Below are positions 43,200-50,515 of a stretch of 64,000 nt of DNA, piece by piece. The notes below the pieces were generated by a model. That model made no database searches. It worked only from the letters and a program-made list of their open reading frames with translations, and was not told the origin of the DNA. Both the position numbers and the translations under genes were made by a program. The DNA is taken from contig NZ_LS422984.1 of NCBI RefSeq assembly GCF_900411375.1, positions 591,350 through 655,349 of the forward strand, given 5' to 3'. The DNA comes from Lentilactobacillus raoultii. Its GTDB lineage: Bacteria > Bacillota > Bacilli > Lactobacillales > Lactobacillaceae. Position 1 is the first letter of the stretch. Each line of letters starts with the position of its first letter.

Positions 43200-43266
43200 C
43201 GCAGTTACATTAAAAATTTAAATTATGTAACTGCGAACATTCTATCATATCATTTAAAATTTGCAA
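43200..43266 (-). promoter_or_regulatory. Promoter and inverted-repeat operator of the AbrB-like gene
   Basis: On the minus strand TTGCAA (43261-43266), 16 bases, TAGAAT (43239-43244). Just downstream CGCAGTTACAT (43200-43210) and ATGTAACTGCG (43225-43235) form a perfect 11-bp inverted repeat, a likely autoregulatory site. Confidence 0.68.
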
Positions 43267-43377
43267 TCGATTCGGGCAATTTTTAACAAATGACCAAGGA
43301 TACGCTGGGATGATCGCATCATTAACAACAGCATTCTTATAAAAATGGTTAAAGTACGTTAATTTTATGGTCCTTGA

Positions 43378-43441
43378 GTGTAAGCGCTTGATTAATTGAC
43401 GAAAATCGAGTACATTATCCTTGCTGGTGTATCGATACACC
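43378..43441 (+). promoter_or_regulatory. Promoter, cre-like site and LacI-type operator of the KduD-like gene
   Basis: TTGATT (43388-43393), 17 bases, TACATT (43411-43416). A cre-like TGTAAGCGCT (43379-43388) abuts the -35; its right half departs from consensus. The perfect 16-bp palindrome GGTGTATCGATACACC (43426-43441) sits at the transcription start and has the central CG typical of LacI-family operators. Confidence 0.7.
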
Positions 43442-43507
43442 CATTTAAAAATAGCAGAACTAGTTGTGTTGAAATAAACCAAGGTTGATTCGTTTAGGAG
43501 GATAAAC

Positions 43508-44284
43508 ATGATGACAAATTTTGATAAAAACAGTTTTTCTTTGAAAGGCAAAGTGGCATTAATTACCGGTGGTGCTGAAGGATTGGGCCGAAATTATTCA
43601 ATCGCACTGTCACTGTATGGAGCTGACATTTTTATCGTTAGTCGGTCTCAAACCGGGTGGCAGGAGATTCAGCAACAGATTGAAGAAAATGGGCAACAGG
43701 TTGGCTTTTTCCAGAAAGACATCACGGAACCAGGAGCTGCTCAGGAAACCGTTGCGAAGGTGATGGATCAATTTGGCCATTTGGATGTTTTAGTGAACAA
43801 TGCCGGGATGCAATTGCGAAATAACGTATTGGATTTTAAAGATGCGGATTGGCAAAAGGTCATTAATTTAAATTTGAACGCACTGTATTACATGTCCCAT
43901 GAAGCGGCCAAAGAAATGGCCAAACAAAAGCACGGTAAGATCATTAACATTGGGTCCATGCAATCTTATCGGGCTGGTAAGTATATTTTTCCTTACACTG
44001 CCAGTAAACACGGTGTTTTGGGCCTGACCAAAGCATATGCGGACGCCTTGGCACCTTACAATATCCAAGTAAATGCTTTGGCACCGGGCTATATTAAAAC
44101 CAACATGACCAAGCCACTGCAGGATGATCCGGTTCGGGGACCCGAAATTAAGGGTCATATTCCTTCCGGCGAGTGGGGCGTGCCGGAAGACTTAATGGGA
44201 CCCATGGTTTTCTTGGCGAGTTCAGCAGCTGATTACGTCACAGGTGTCATGTTACCGGTTGATGGGGGATATTTGCTTAGATAA
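43508..44284 (+). CDS. SDR oxidoreductase, KduD / gluconate 5-dehydrogenase type
   Basis: 258 residues; ATG 43508 (GGAGG 6 bases upstream). 'FSLKGKVALITGGAEGLGRN' is the N-terminus usual for this SDR branch. Catalytic Asn, Ser, Tyr and Lys are present ('INLNLNALYY', 'NIGSMQS', 'PYTASKHGVLGLT'). 'NALAPGYIKTNMT' and 'LPVDGGYL' close the fold. KduD-type enzymes interconvert keto-deoxy-gluconates in uronate breakdown; gluconate 5-dehydrogenases look very similar. Convergent with a LacI regulator 2 bases away. No kdgK or kdgA is in the window, so the pathway is uncertain. Confidence 0.85.
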   Translation: MMTNFDKNSFSLKGKVALITGGAEGLGRNYSIALSLYGADIFIVSRSQTGWQEIQQQIEENGQQVGFFQKDITEPGAAQETVAKVMDQFGHLDVLVNNAGMQLRNNVLDFKDADWQKVINLNLNALYYMSHEAAKEMAKQKHGKIINIGSMQSYRAGKYIFPYTASKHGVLGLTKAYADALAPYNIQVNALAPGYIKTNMTKPLQDDPVRGPEIKGHIPSGEWGVPEDLMGPMVFLASSAADYVTGVMLPVDGGYLLR

Positions 44285-44286
44285 GA

Positions 44287-45288
44287 CTAAAATGAATGCC
44301 CCCAAACTCTGGTCGCGGGGATCAGCTGAGTGGCCGGTGTGACCGCTTTGGGCTCTTTGATGGTAGTAAGCAGCGTTTTAGCAGCGGATCGACCGATCTC
44401 CTTTGGGTCTTGTTGCATGAGATCAATTCCGTCACTGACAAATTTGGACCAGTCCCAATCATCAAAGCTGGCGAGACCGATTTGATCGGGAAACGTTAAC
44501 TGGAGTTCTTGAAATGCCGTTAGTGTTTTGAACAACAGTGGCCCCATTAATGAAACAACAACCGTCTTTTTGCCCTGATTCAAGTAATGACGGATTTGTT
44601 GAGGAAGCCAATCATCAGTATGGCCGGCTAAGTTTAATTCAATGACTCGACTGGCGGTTTCTTTGACACTGTCTTTAAACCCTTTGATTCGGGGCACTTG
44701 AGCCGAGATTGGCACAGTGGTGCTGCTAATCAGTAGCAGTTGGTCATACCCGGCTTTAATCAGTTCGGCGCCAAATTGGCGGCTGGCTTGGAAATTATTC
44801 GTCACGACTTTACCAACCGTTTCGGGCTGGTCGCTAACTTCCCGATCGACAGTTACCATCGGCACGTGATTTTTCAAAATAACTTGATAATTCTTAAAAT
44901 TGGGTTGGCTGGGTTGAATGATCAACCCGTCAATCTCCTGCTCGAGTAGTCGATTGATGCCTTGACGTTCTTCTGAAGCTGAGTTGTTTGCATTTAGTAA
45001 AAGGACACTGTAATCCCTGGGTTGTAAAATTTCGTAAATGCCGCTAAACAGCAGTGATGAGAATACATTTGAAACATCACCAACGATCACGCCGATCATT
45101 TTGGATTGGTTGGTCCGCATTTTACGAGCGGAAGCGGAGGGATGGTAGTTCAATTGTTGAATAGTGGTCGTAATTTTAGCTTTTGTCTCGGAACTCATTT
45201 TGCTAAAGTTGCCGTTTAGGTAACGGGAAATTGTGGTGACGGAAACCCCGGCTGCTTTGGCAACGTCAGAAATTGTCACGTTTTTCAT
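44287..45288 (-). CDS. LacI-family transcriptional regulator
   Basis: 333 residues. HTH 'VTISDVAKAAGVSVTTISRYLNG' at the N-terminus, hinge 'LNYHPSASARKMRT', then the periplasmic-binding-like sensor domain ('IGVIVGDVSNVFSSLLFSGI', 'DGLIIQPSQ', 'IGLASFDDWDW'). It resembles KdgR-type regulators. The convergent KduD-like gene has a 16-bp CG-centred palindrome at its promoter, the probable target. Confidence 0.9.
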   Translation of the reverse strand: MKNVTISDVAKAAGVSVTTISRYLNGNFSKMSSETKAKITTTIQQLNYHPSASARKMRTNQSKMIGVIVGDVSNVFSSLLFSGIYEILQPRDYSVLLLNANNSASEERQGINRLLEQEIDGLIIQPSQPNFKNYQVILKNHVPMVTVDREVSDQPETVGKVVTNNFQASRQFGAELIKAGYDQLLLISSTTVPISAQVPRIKGFKDSVKETASRVIELNLAGHTDDWLPQQIRHYLNQGKKTVVVSLMGPLLFKTLTAFQELQLTFPDQIGLASFDDWDWSKFVSDGIDLMQQDPKEIGRSAAKTLLTTIKEPKAVTPATQLIPATRVWGHSF

Positions 45289-45384
45289 TGATTTAGGTCA
45301 TCCTTCCTGATTGTGTAAACTTATCATAACGCAAAATGCGGCCAAGGTGATTGCTGGTTTTTAAATGACAGGATGAATTAAGCC

Positions 45385-45438
45385 AACAAACAACCCCCGC
45401 TGAACCATTTTTAAATGGTCTCGCGAGGGTTGTTTGTT
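45385..45438 (-). terminator. Rho-independent terminator
   Basis: AACAAACAACCCTCGC...CCATTT/AAATGG...GGGGTTGTTTGTT; it follows the secreted-protein gene on the minus strand. Confidence 0.8.
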
Positions 45439-45470
45439 GACTTCTAATTGAAATAGAAGTTAATGATCAA

Positions 45471-46232
45471 TTAGGACAGTGATAAGCCACCGGTATAGTG
45501 AGCTGAAGCACTGGTTAATACTTTAAGACTGTAAGTTCCCTTGTCCACGTTCAGGGAACCTTTGGCAGCGCCGGTGCTTGACTTAAGCGTTTTGTAAAGT
45601 GAGCCATCTTTGTAGATCTTGATGGCGAATGGTTGACTTGAAGCACTGCCATCTGAGTTATAGGTGCTGACGGCGTAATTCAACGTTGCGTTATCATTGG
45701 TTGCGGTCACCGAAGTTGAATAGCCCTGGTTGGCATCCGTATAGCTCGAGCCTGTGTAACGTGGTGCCTTATGGGTGTAGTCTTGAGCCACTTTGGTTGG
45801 CGTGCTGGTTTTAAAGGCCCCAAAGTCCACTTTACTGAGTGACTGGGAGGCATCGGTCTTAGCCGGCGTTGTCTTCACAGAGTTGTTGTTTGAAGCGTGG
45901 TCATTTGCTTTAGCGGGTGTTGAACTGGTTGCCTTGTTATCAGCTGCCTTGTTGTCGTTTGCCTTGGCAGCTTGTGAATTCGCGGTTTTGGCACTGGTTT
46001 GGTTGGTGTTTTGATTACCAGCCTTTGCAGTAGCTTGGTTAGTGGTTTTATCGCCGGCCTGTTTGTTATTGATTGCTTTGCCAGCCTGTTGATTGTTGTT
46101 GGTTTTACCGGCTTGGGCGGTGGTTTGCGTTGGGGCACCGGTAGCGGCATTGGCAGCGACACTGGTTGCCAACGTTGGTGCGATCATTGCCAAAGCTGCG
46201 GTTGAAGTGTATAAGATGTGTTTTAATGTCAT
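45471..46232 (-). CDS. Secreted protein with Asn/Lys/Ala/Thr-rich region
   Basis: 253 residues; ATG 46232 after GGGAGA. Signal peptide (1-29, ending 'VAANAA'). Residues about 35-130 are low-complexity with recurring 'N-N-K/Q-Q-A-G-K' and 'A-K-A/T-N' units. The last 100 residues look like a beta-sandwich ('STSVTATNDNATLNYAVSTY', 'IYKDGSLYKTLK', 'NVDKGTYSLKVLT'). No wall-anchor motif or catalytic motif. Function unknown. The repeat-rich part gives long mirror frames on other strands that are not genes. Confidence 0.8.
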   Translation of the reverse strand: MTLKHILYTSTAALAMIAPTLATSVAANAATGAPTQTTAQAGKTNNNQQAGKAINNKQAGDKTTNQATAKAGNQNTNQTSAKTANSQAAKANDNKAADNKATSSTPAKANDHASNNNSVKTTPAKTDASQSLSKVDFGAFKTSTPTKVAQDYTHKAPRYTGSSYTDANQGYSTSVTATNDNATLNYAVSTYNSDGSASSQPFAIKIYKDGSLYKTLKSSTGAAKGSLNVDKGTYSLKVLTSASAHYTGGLSLS

Positions 46233-46310
46233 AGATTTAAGATCTCCCTTTTTCTTTTGATTGGAATTGTGTTTTTGTATTCATATAGCATGAAACCGGT
46301 CAAGTGACTC

Positions 46311-46368
46311 AGTTTCAAACATCCCCGAGTCATCATTGAACGTGGCCAACATTCAATGACTTGAAACT
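46311..46368 (-). promoter_or_regulatory. Nested inverted repeats upstream of the secreted-protein gene
   Basis: Outer arms AGTTTCAA (46311-46318) / TTGAAACT (46361-46368) and inner arms TCATTGAA (46333-46340) / TTCAATGA (46352-46359), all perfect. Either an mRNA stem-loop in the leader or a double operator. The rest of 46233-46526 holds no gene. Confidence 0.5.
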
Positions 46369-46526
46369 TGCTAATCACTCCCTTCGGATTTGATGTTTCT
46401 TAATATAGATGATGCCCCTTAACTAAACCTTAAAGCAGCCGATTTTTTTCGAGTGCGTTTAAAATTAAATGGCGGGTTAGCGGTTGAATCGTTGGTAGCG
46501 TTGGATTTGAGCAATTTAAAAATAGT

Positions 46527-46577
46527 CAAAAAAGCCAACCCGTTTTTCTAAAATGCGAACAGGTTGACTCTTTTAGG
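46527..46577 (-). terminator. Rho-independent terminator of the amt-flavoprotein operon
   Basis: On the minus strand AAAAGAGTCAACC pairs with GGTTGGCTTTTTT. Confidence 0.78.
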
Positions 46578-46594
46578 AAATTATTCAGGTTATC

Positions 46595-47719
46595 TTAGCA
46601 GTCGCAATCAACTGCGCAATTTGACAAGTTCTTTAAGTACATATTGTTAATTCGGTATTGTTCAGCCACTTCAGTATTGATTGGCTGATTGTCCCGACGC
46701 AGAATCAATTCGGCCAGTGGCGCAAACCGTTGTCGATACTTGTAGACGTAGCAGAGAATGACTTTGCCGTGAACGACTTCCGGGCCGACCATGAAGACGT
46801 TTTTGGTGCGGGTTGATTCGTCTTCATCATTTAGAACGGCGCGGGCGTTTTCAACCGCAAACAAGTCCTTCACCAATTTACTTTGGGTATTTGAAAAGCC
46901 GGTAGCCAGTAATGGTTGGCTGGTAATTAATTGTTTGGCTCCGTTAGCGAAATCTAACTGGTACTGGTCCCCAATTTTTTCAATTTGAACGACTTTAGCG
47001 TCATTTTTAACGGTAATCGAACTTTCAAATGGCTGGAAATTGTTGAAAGTGTAGGTCGATAAACGCTTGCTGGGGTCGGGTTCGTCCAAATTGAACGCCG
47101 GTTCAGCTGTATAGAGGGTTGATTGAATGCCCAAAGCGGCTAAATGAGTTGCCAAATCAAAGGCGGACTCATTACCGCCGATGATCGTTTGGGGCCCCTG
47201 ACCGATAAACTGATCATACTCTTTAATGTCCCGATAGTGGCGGCCTAACTCGGCGTTCTTAATGTTGGCTGTATCTGGGAACGAGTAATCACCCAACGCA
47301 ATGATGACGTATTCGGCGACGATTAGCGAGTGATCGGCTAAGTGGATGTGGTACTGATCGTTGGCGGCTTTCTCGATTTGAACGACGTCGGCATGTTCTT
47401 CAACCGGTAACTGATAGTAATCGACCAAGGAGTTTAAATAGGCTTGGTATTCCGGCCCCGAGGGATGTTCTTCCAGTAGAGTGAAGGCTGGGGAAGTGGT
47501 TGGGGTGACCGCATTTAAATCAGGCACACCAAAGCCGTTGGTGGTAAAGGAAGGCGAAATAAATCGGGTTTGGGTGTTCCAATGCTGAAAGCTGTTTCCA
47601 ACCTGGCCCTTTTCGAGGACAATGTGGTCCTTTAGCCCATATTGTTTAAGGGCAACGCTCATCCCGATACCGGCTGCTCCGGCACCAATGATGGCAACTT
47701 TATATTGACGATTTAACAT
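46595..47719 (-). CDS. FAD-dependent monooxygenase-like oxidoreductase with Cys-rich tail
   Basis: 374 residues; ATG 47719 with GGAG upstream, overlapping the end of the Amt gene by 20 bases (coupled). FAD motif 'VAIIGAGAAGIGMSVAL' at the N-terminus, 'SFQHWNTQTRFISPSF' (FMO-like), NAD(P) motif region 'QTIIGGNESAFDLATHL', 'LLATGF' near the end. It ends 'NCAVDCDC', a C-x3-C-x-C cluster outside the fold that could bind Cu(I) or Zn. The operon and the CopY-type repressor upstream support a metal link. The substrate is unknown. Confidence 0.82.
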   Translation of the reverse strand: MLNRQYKVAIIGAGAAGIGMSVALKQYGLKDHIVLEKGQVGNSFQHWNTQTRFISPSFTTNGFGVPDLNAVTPTTSPAFTLLEEHPSGPEYQAYLNSLVDYYQLPVEEHADVVQIEKAANDQYHIHLADHSLIVAEYVIIALGDYSFPDTANIKNAELGRHYRDIKEYDQFIGQGPQTIIGGNESAFDLATHLAALGIQSTLYTAEPAFNLDEPDPSKRLSTYTFNNFQPFESSITVKNDAKVVQIEKIGDQYQLDFANGAKQLITSQPLLATGFSNTQSKLVKDLFAVENARAVLNDEDESTRTKNVFMVGPEVVHGKVILCYVYKYRQRFAPLAELILRRDNQPINTEVAEQYRINNMYLKNLSNCAVDCDC

Positions 47720-48863
47720 TAACGGCAGCTCCTTTTTCTTGTGGATGACTTAAACGATTGAGCACAGTTTTGGATAACCAATACGCAACGGCTGATCCGA
47801 CAATGGTGATCAGGGCGGTGATAGCGATTGCCAGTAATTCAACGCCTGCAAAATGACCGTTGCCGGTTAAAAGACCGTTAGCGCCGGCCGGGTTGACTTT
47901 TTGACTGGCAAATAGGATCAAGCCTACCGTGCCGACTAACCCACCAATGGCGTTGATACTAAATGAATCGACCGCATCGTAAAATCGGTTGGTAGTGTGG
48001 CAAACTTGCGTGACTGCCCAACAGGTTAGCCCACTGACCAGGGCGGTTAAGCTTATTTGGAAGGGTGACACGTAACCCACCAGGGCGGTGCTGGTTACCA
48101 AGCCGCAGATTACGCCGTTAATCAACTCATCCATTTCCAAAGCCTTATTCCGGCGATAAGCGGCCAGCCCCCAACCGAGTGTCGCAAACAAAACGGCTAA
48201 TAGAGTATTTAAAATGATCAGGCCCGCTAAACTGGATAGTTGACCCAGTGGGGCTAAATTAAAACCGAACCAGCCGACAAAGATCAGCACCATGGCGGTG
48301 TAATTGTTGGTATTACCAATTGGTGCCGCATACGGTTGCTCCTTAGGTCGGCTTATCAAGGTTGCCATGACCAAGCTTGTTAGACCGGCGGTAAGATGGA
48401 CCACCAACCCACCGGAAAAATCCAAAGCTCCCAAGTGATTTAACCAGCCACTGGGCGACCAAATCAGGTTGGCCAGTGGGCCGTAAACCAATAGGAGCCA
48501 TAGCGGGACGAAAAGCGTGAAGAAGTGCCACGAAAATCGTGGCACAATGCTACCACTAAACATGATGACCGCGTATAAAAAGAAGTCCAATTGAACCAAT
48601 AGGCTGATCAATTCAGAGGTGTGGGGGACAGTTTGCCAGATCGTTAATAATTGGGATAATTGGCCGTGAGCGGTACCGGCTTGAAAAGCTTCAAAGTAGC
48701 CAAAAATAATCCAGGCAATAATGCCGATTAAGATACTAACCAGCATCCCGACCATCCCGCGATTTAGTACCCGGCTGGTTAATGCATGGCTGTAAATGAC
48801 GGGGACACTGAAGATCATGGGAATCATGATCAAGGCGCAGACTAAAAGAAACAAGTTTTGCAT
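47700..48863 (-). CDS. Ammonium-transporter (Amt) family protein with altered twin-His
   Basis: 387 residues; ATG 48863. Eleven membrane segments and the Amt core: 'VYGPLANLIWSPSGWLNHLGALDFSG' (split here for length) then 'GGLVVHLTAG' with the first pore His (His156), and 'DSFSINAIGGLVG' where other Amt proteins have 'DVFGVHGVCGIVG'. The second pore His is therefore Asn304. Twin His are key for ammonium transfer in AmtB, so transport or selectivity may differ. No GlnK gene is present. It heads an operon with the flavoprotein and has a CopY-like operator 26 bases upstream. Confidence 0.85.
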   Translation of the reverse strand: MQNLFLLVCALIMIPMIFSVPVIYSHALTSRVLNRGMVGMLVSILIGIIAWIIFGYFEAFQAGTAHGQLSQLLTIWQTVPHTSELISLLVQLDFFLYAVIMFSGSIVPRFSWHFFTLFVPLWLLLVYGPLANLIWSPSGWLNHLGALDFSGGLVVHLTAGLTSLVMATLISRPKEQPYAAPIGNTNNYTAMVLIFVGWFGFNLAPLGQLSSLAGLIILNTLLAVLFATLGWGLAAYRRNKALEMDELINGVICGLVTSTALVGYVSPFQISLTALVSGLTCWAVTQVCHTTNRFYDAVDSFSINAIGGLVGTVGLILFASQKVNPAGANGLLTGNGHFAGVELLAIAITALITIVGSAVAYWLSKTVLNRLSHPQEKGAAVNVKSSI

Positions 48864-48888
48864 GTGAGTGATCCTTTCTATTAAAATT

Positions 48889-48913
48889 GTAAACAGTAAT
48901 TATTACTCTTTAC
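48889..48913 (-). promoter_or_regulatory. Operator upstream of the amt-like operon
   Basis: A near-perfect 25-bp palindrome with core AGTAATTATTACT flanked by GTAAA and TTTAC. The core pattern GTAAnnnTTAC recurs at 50025-50035, the other promoter of the cluster. Probable target of the CopY-like repressor; it differs from the classical cop box TACAnnTGTA. Confidence 0.72.
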
Positions 48914-48982
48914 ATAGTCGCAAAAAAATGGCCGACTGTCAATTCTTAAAATTAGAAATTAACAATCGGTGGGGAGCCTCAA

Positions 48983-49423
48983 TCACTGTGAACAGCGACA
49001 ATCATCCGGTGGACAATCACAATCAAGCTGGTTAGGTGCGGTTAATTGGCGTTGCTTCAGGATCGCCATTAGTTGGGCGATATCTGTCTGGTCCAATGGT
49101 AGGGTTGCCAATTCGGTTGCCAAAATTTCACCAACCTTAACGGTACAGGTACTTTGAAGTAGATGGAGTGATTTTTCCAGAATGGCGTCGGGTTCACTGA
49201 CAACCGGGCGATAACTAAAGGCCCGGCCCCGTTTCTCGGTTCGCAAAAGCTGCTTTTTGGTTAGCCGCTTTAACAACGTTCTCACCGTTGATGGCGCCCA
49301 TTGGTGGTCTTCTTGGACAGCCGAAATGACTTGATTGCTGTCAGGATTGCCAAAGGTCCAAACAACCCGCATAATTTGCCATTCGGCTGCAGAAATTTTG
49401 AGTGCTTCGGTTTTAGTTGGCAT
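48983..49423 (-). CDS. CopY/BlaI-family repressor with CxCxxxxCxC metal site
   Basis: 146 residues; ATG 49423 after AAAGGAG. Winged helix of the BlaI/MecI/CopY family ('ISAAEWQIMRVVWTFG', 'APSTVRTLLKRLTKKQLL', 'GRAFSYRPVV'). It ends with 'CDCPPDDCRC' (Cys135, 137, 142, 144), the CopY copper/zinc hook. Metal binding should release it from DNA. No copper ATPase or chaperone is near; the regulated genes are the Amt-like, flavoprotein and small neighbours. Confidence 0.88.
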   Translation of the reverse strand: MPTKTEALKISAAEWQIMRVVWTFGNPDSNQVISAVQEDHQWAPSTVRTLLKRLTKKQLLRTEKRGRAFSYRPVVSEPDAILEKSLHLLQSTCTVKVGEILATELATLPLDQTDIAQLMAILKQRQLTAPNQLDCDCPPDDCRCSQ

Positions 49424-49488
49424 TGTGAAACTCCTTTCCGGCTAATGGTGACATTAATTTGTGGAAAACAACGTGATTTCAGCGACGG

Positions 49489-49743
49489 TTACCCTTTTAA
49501 TCCCGCTTCCTGACGGGCCATATTTTCAACAACAACATCGAAGATTTCACCGAGTGACGCGCCGTATTCCAGAATTTGCCACGGTTGATTGGTATGAAAA
49601 TGAATTTTCATCAAGTCAGCATCGCCACCGACAATTAAGGAGTCACCAACAAATTTTTTAGTGATTTCCTCAGAAATTTGGTGATCGGTCAATGGGCTGC
49701 CGACAATTAATAATTGGGTATCAAATTTGTATTTAATGGGCAT
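49489..49743 (-). CDS. Stand-alone FakA-middle-domain-like protein
   Basis: 84 residues; ATG 49743 after GGAAGGA. 'FDTQLLIVG', 'FVGDSLIVGGDADLMKIHFHTNQPWQILEYGASLG' (a motif read in pieces) and 'VVENMARQ' match the middle domain of the fatty-acid kinase FakA (YloV), 'GDSLVVVGD..LIKVHIHTN.PG' and 'NM..Q'. A full FakA has about 550 residues with a kinase domain; that is absent. It is in one operon with DUF951 and the CopY-like gene, and the His pair suggests metal binding. Confidence 0.7.
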   Translation of the reverse strand: MPIKYKFDTQLLIVGSPLTDHQISEEITKKFVGDSLIVGGDADLMKIHFHTNQPWQILEYGASLGEIFDVVVENMARQEAGLKG

Positions 49744-49760
49744 AGTAACTTCCTTCCAAT

Positions 49761-49955
49761 TTAATGGTGGACCACCAATTGTTTAAAGCTTCGTTCGAAT
49801 TTCCATCTGGGCAGCAATAGTAAATGCCAGCAGCAATCACACTGCAGGCGGATGTCGGCGCCTAAGCGGATAATTTGCCAAACTTGGCCGCCACAGGGAT
49901 GGGGCTTTTTTAACCTGACATGGTCGTTTAAATGATAACTTGGTCGATTTTTCAA
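49761..49955 (-). CDS. DUF951-family small protein
   Basis: 64 residues from TTG 49955, with AGGAGG 8 bases upstream. 'VRLKKPHPCGGQVWQIIRLGADIRL' and 'CDCCWHLLLLPRWKFER' match DUF951 ('KKPHPCG..WEI.R.GADIRI.C..C.H...LPR'). Cys at the PHPCG and C-x-C-C positions could bind metal. Usually a lone housekeeping gene; here it starts the operon with the FakA-like and CopY-like genes. The tail is less conserved than usual. Confidence 0.8.
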   Translation of the reverse strand: MKNRPSYHLNDHVRLKKPHPCGGQVWQIIRLGADIRLQCDCCWHLLLLPRWKFERSFKQLVVHH

Positions 49956-50010
49956 TCCGAAGACCTCCTGATGCTAAAAGATGGCAGCTTGCAATTAATG
50001 ATCGTCTCTA

Positions 50011-50050
50011 ATAGAATATAAATAGTAATGGTTACGTTTTAATATTCTAT
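50011..50050. promoter_or_regulatory. Palindromic operator between DUF951 operon and Cys-rich peptide gene
   Basis: Core AGTAATGGTTAC with A- and T-rich flanks, inside outer arms ATAGAATAT (50011-50019) and ATATTCTAT (50042-50050). The core shares GTAAnnnTTAC with the operator at 48889-48913, so one repressor may control both promoters. Confidence 0.65.
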
Positions 50051-50114
50051 AGCGCTCGATTTTCGAAGTCAAGGACGATTGTGCGTTAACAACTAATGAA
50101 AGGATGGCAAGCTC

Positions 50115-50216
50115 ATGAAACTTTCAGCAAAACAATTGCGTCGATTGATCGCTCAGGTCGACGATGATCCAAAAGAGAAACAAGACGATTGTTGTCAGTC
50201 GGATGGCTGCTGTTAA
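50115..50216 (+). CDS. Small Cys-rich peptide (33 residues)
   Basis: ATG 50115 after AAGGA; 33 codons. A helical, basic N-terminus ('KLSAKQLRRLIAQVDDDPKE') is followed by 'DDCCQSDGCC', a C-C-x4-C-C cluster. It lies divergent from the DUF951-CopY operon, downstream of the shared operator, and has its own terminator. This suggests a metal-buffering peptide. Not recognised as a known metallothionein. Confidence 0.62.
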   Translation: MKLSAKQLRRLIAQVDDDPKEKQDDCCQSDGCC

Positions 50217-50233
50217 GCCGTCGATGAGAAACT

Positions 50234-50280
50234 AAAAGCGCTTGGCAGTCGGGGTTAAAACCTGATGCCAAGCGCTTTTT
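50234..50280 (+). terminator. Rho-independent terminator
   Basis: AAAAGCGCTTGGCA and TGCCAAGCGCTTTTT with an inner GGTT/AACC pair; ends the Cys-rich-peptide transcript. Confidence 0.88.
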
Positions 50281-50515
50281 ATTCATTAAAGGAACGGGGC
50301 CCATCGTCAGTTAGCAATGCCAAGTCCCACCGATTGAATTGATTAGCTAAATCTTCAAATCAGTGACTTACCACGATTTAAAAAGAGCTGGTAAGTGATT
50401 GGCTTAGGCAATTTTGAGCGCTTTGGCAAGGCTTAATGATAAGATATAAGTAACTTTAGATGTTTGGGATAAGACCAAATAATTTCCAAAGTCGACATTG
50501 AAAGAAGGCTTTTTT
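50281..50515. other. Promoter region of the GH3 gene
   Basis: An inverted repeat ACTTACCA / TGGTAAGT lies at about 50369-50396. No cre site that fits the consensus was found. No gene. Confidence 0.4.

Noticed and set aside
45793..46205. Hydrophobic frames opposite the secreted-protein gene
   Set aside because: Mirror of the low-complexity Asn/Ala/Lys region; no ribosome site and no independent support.
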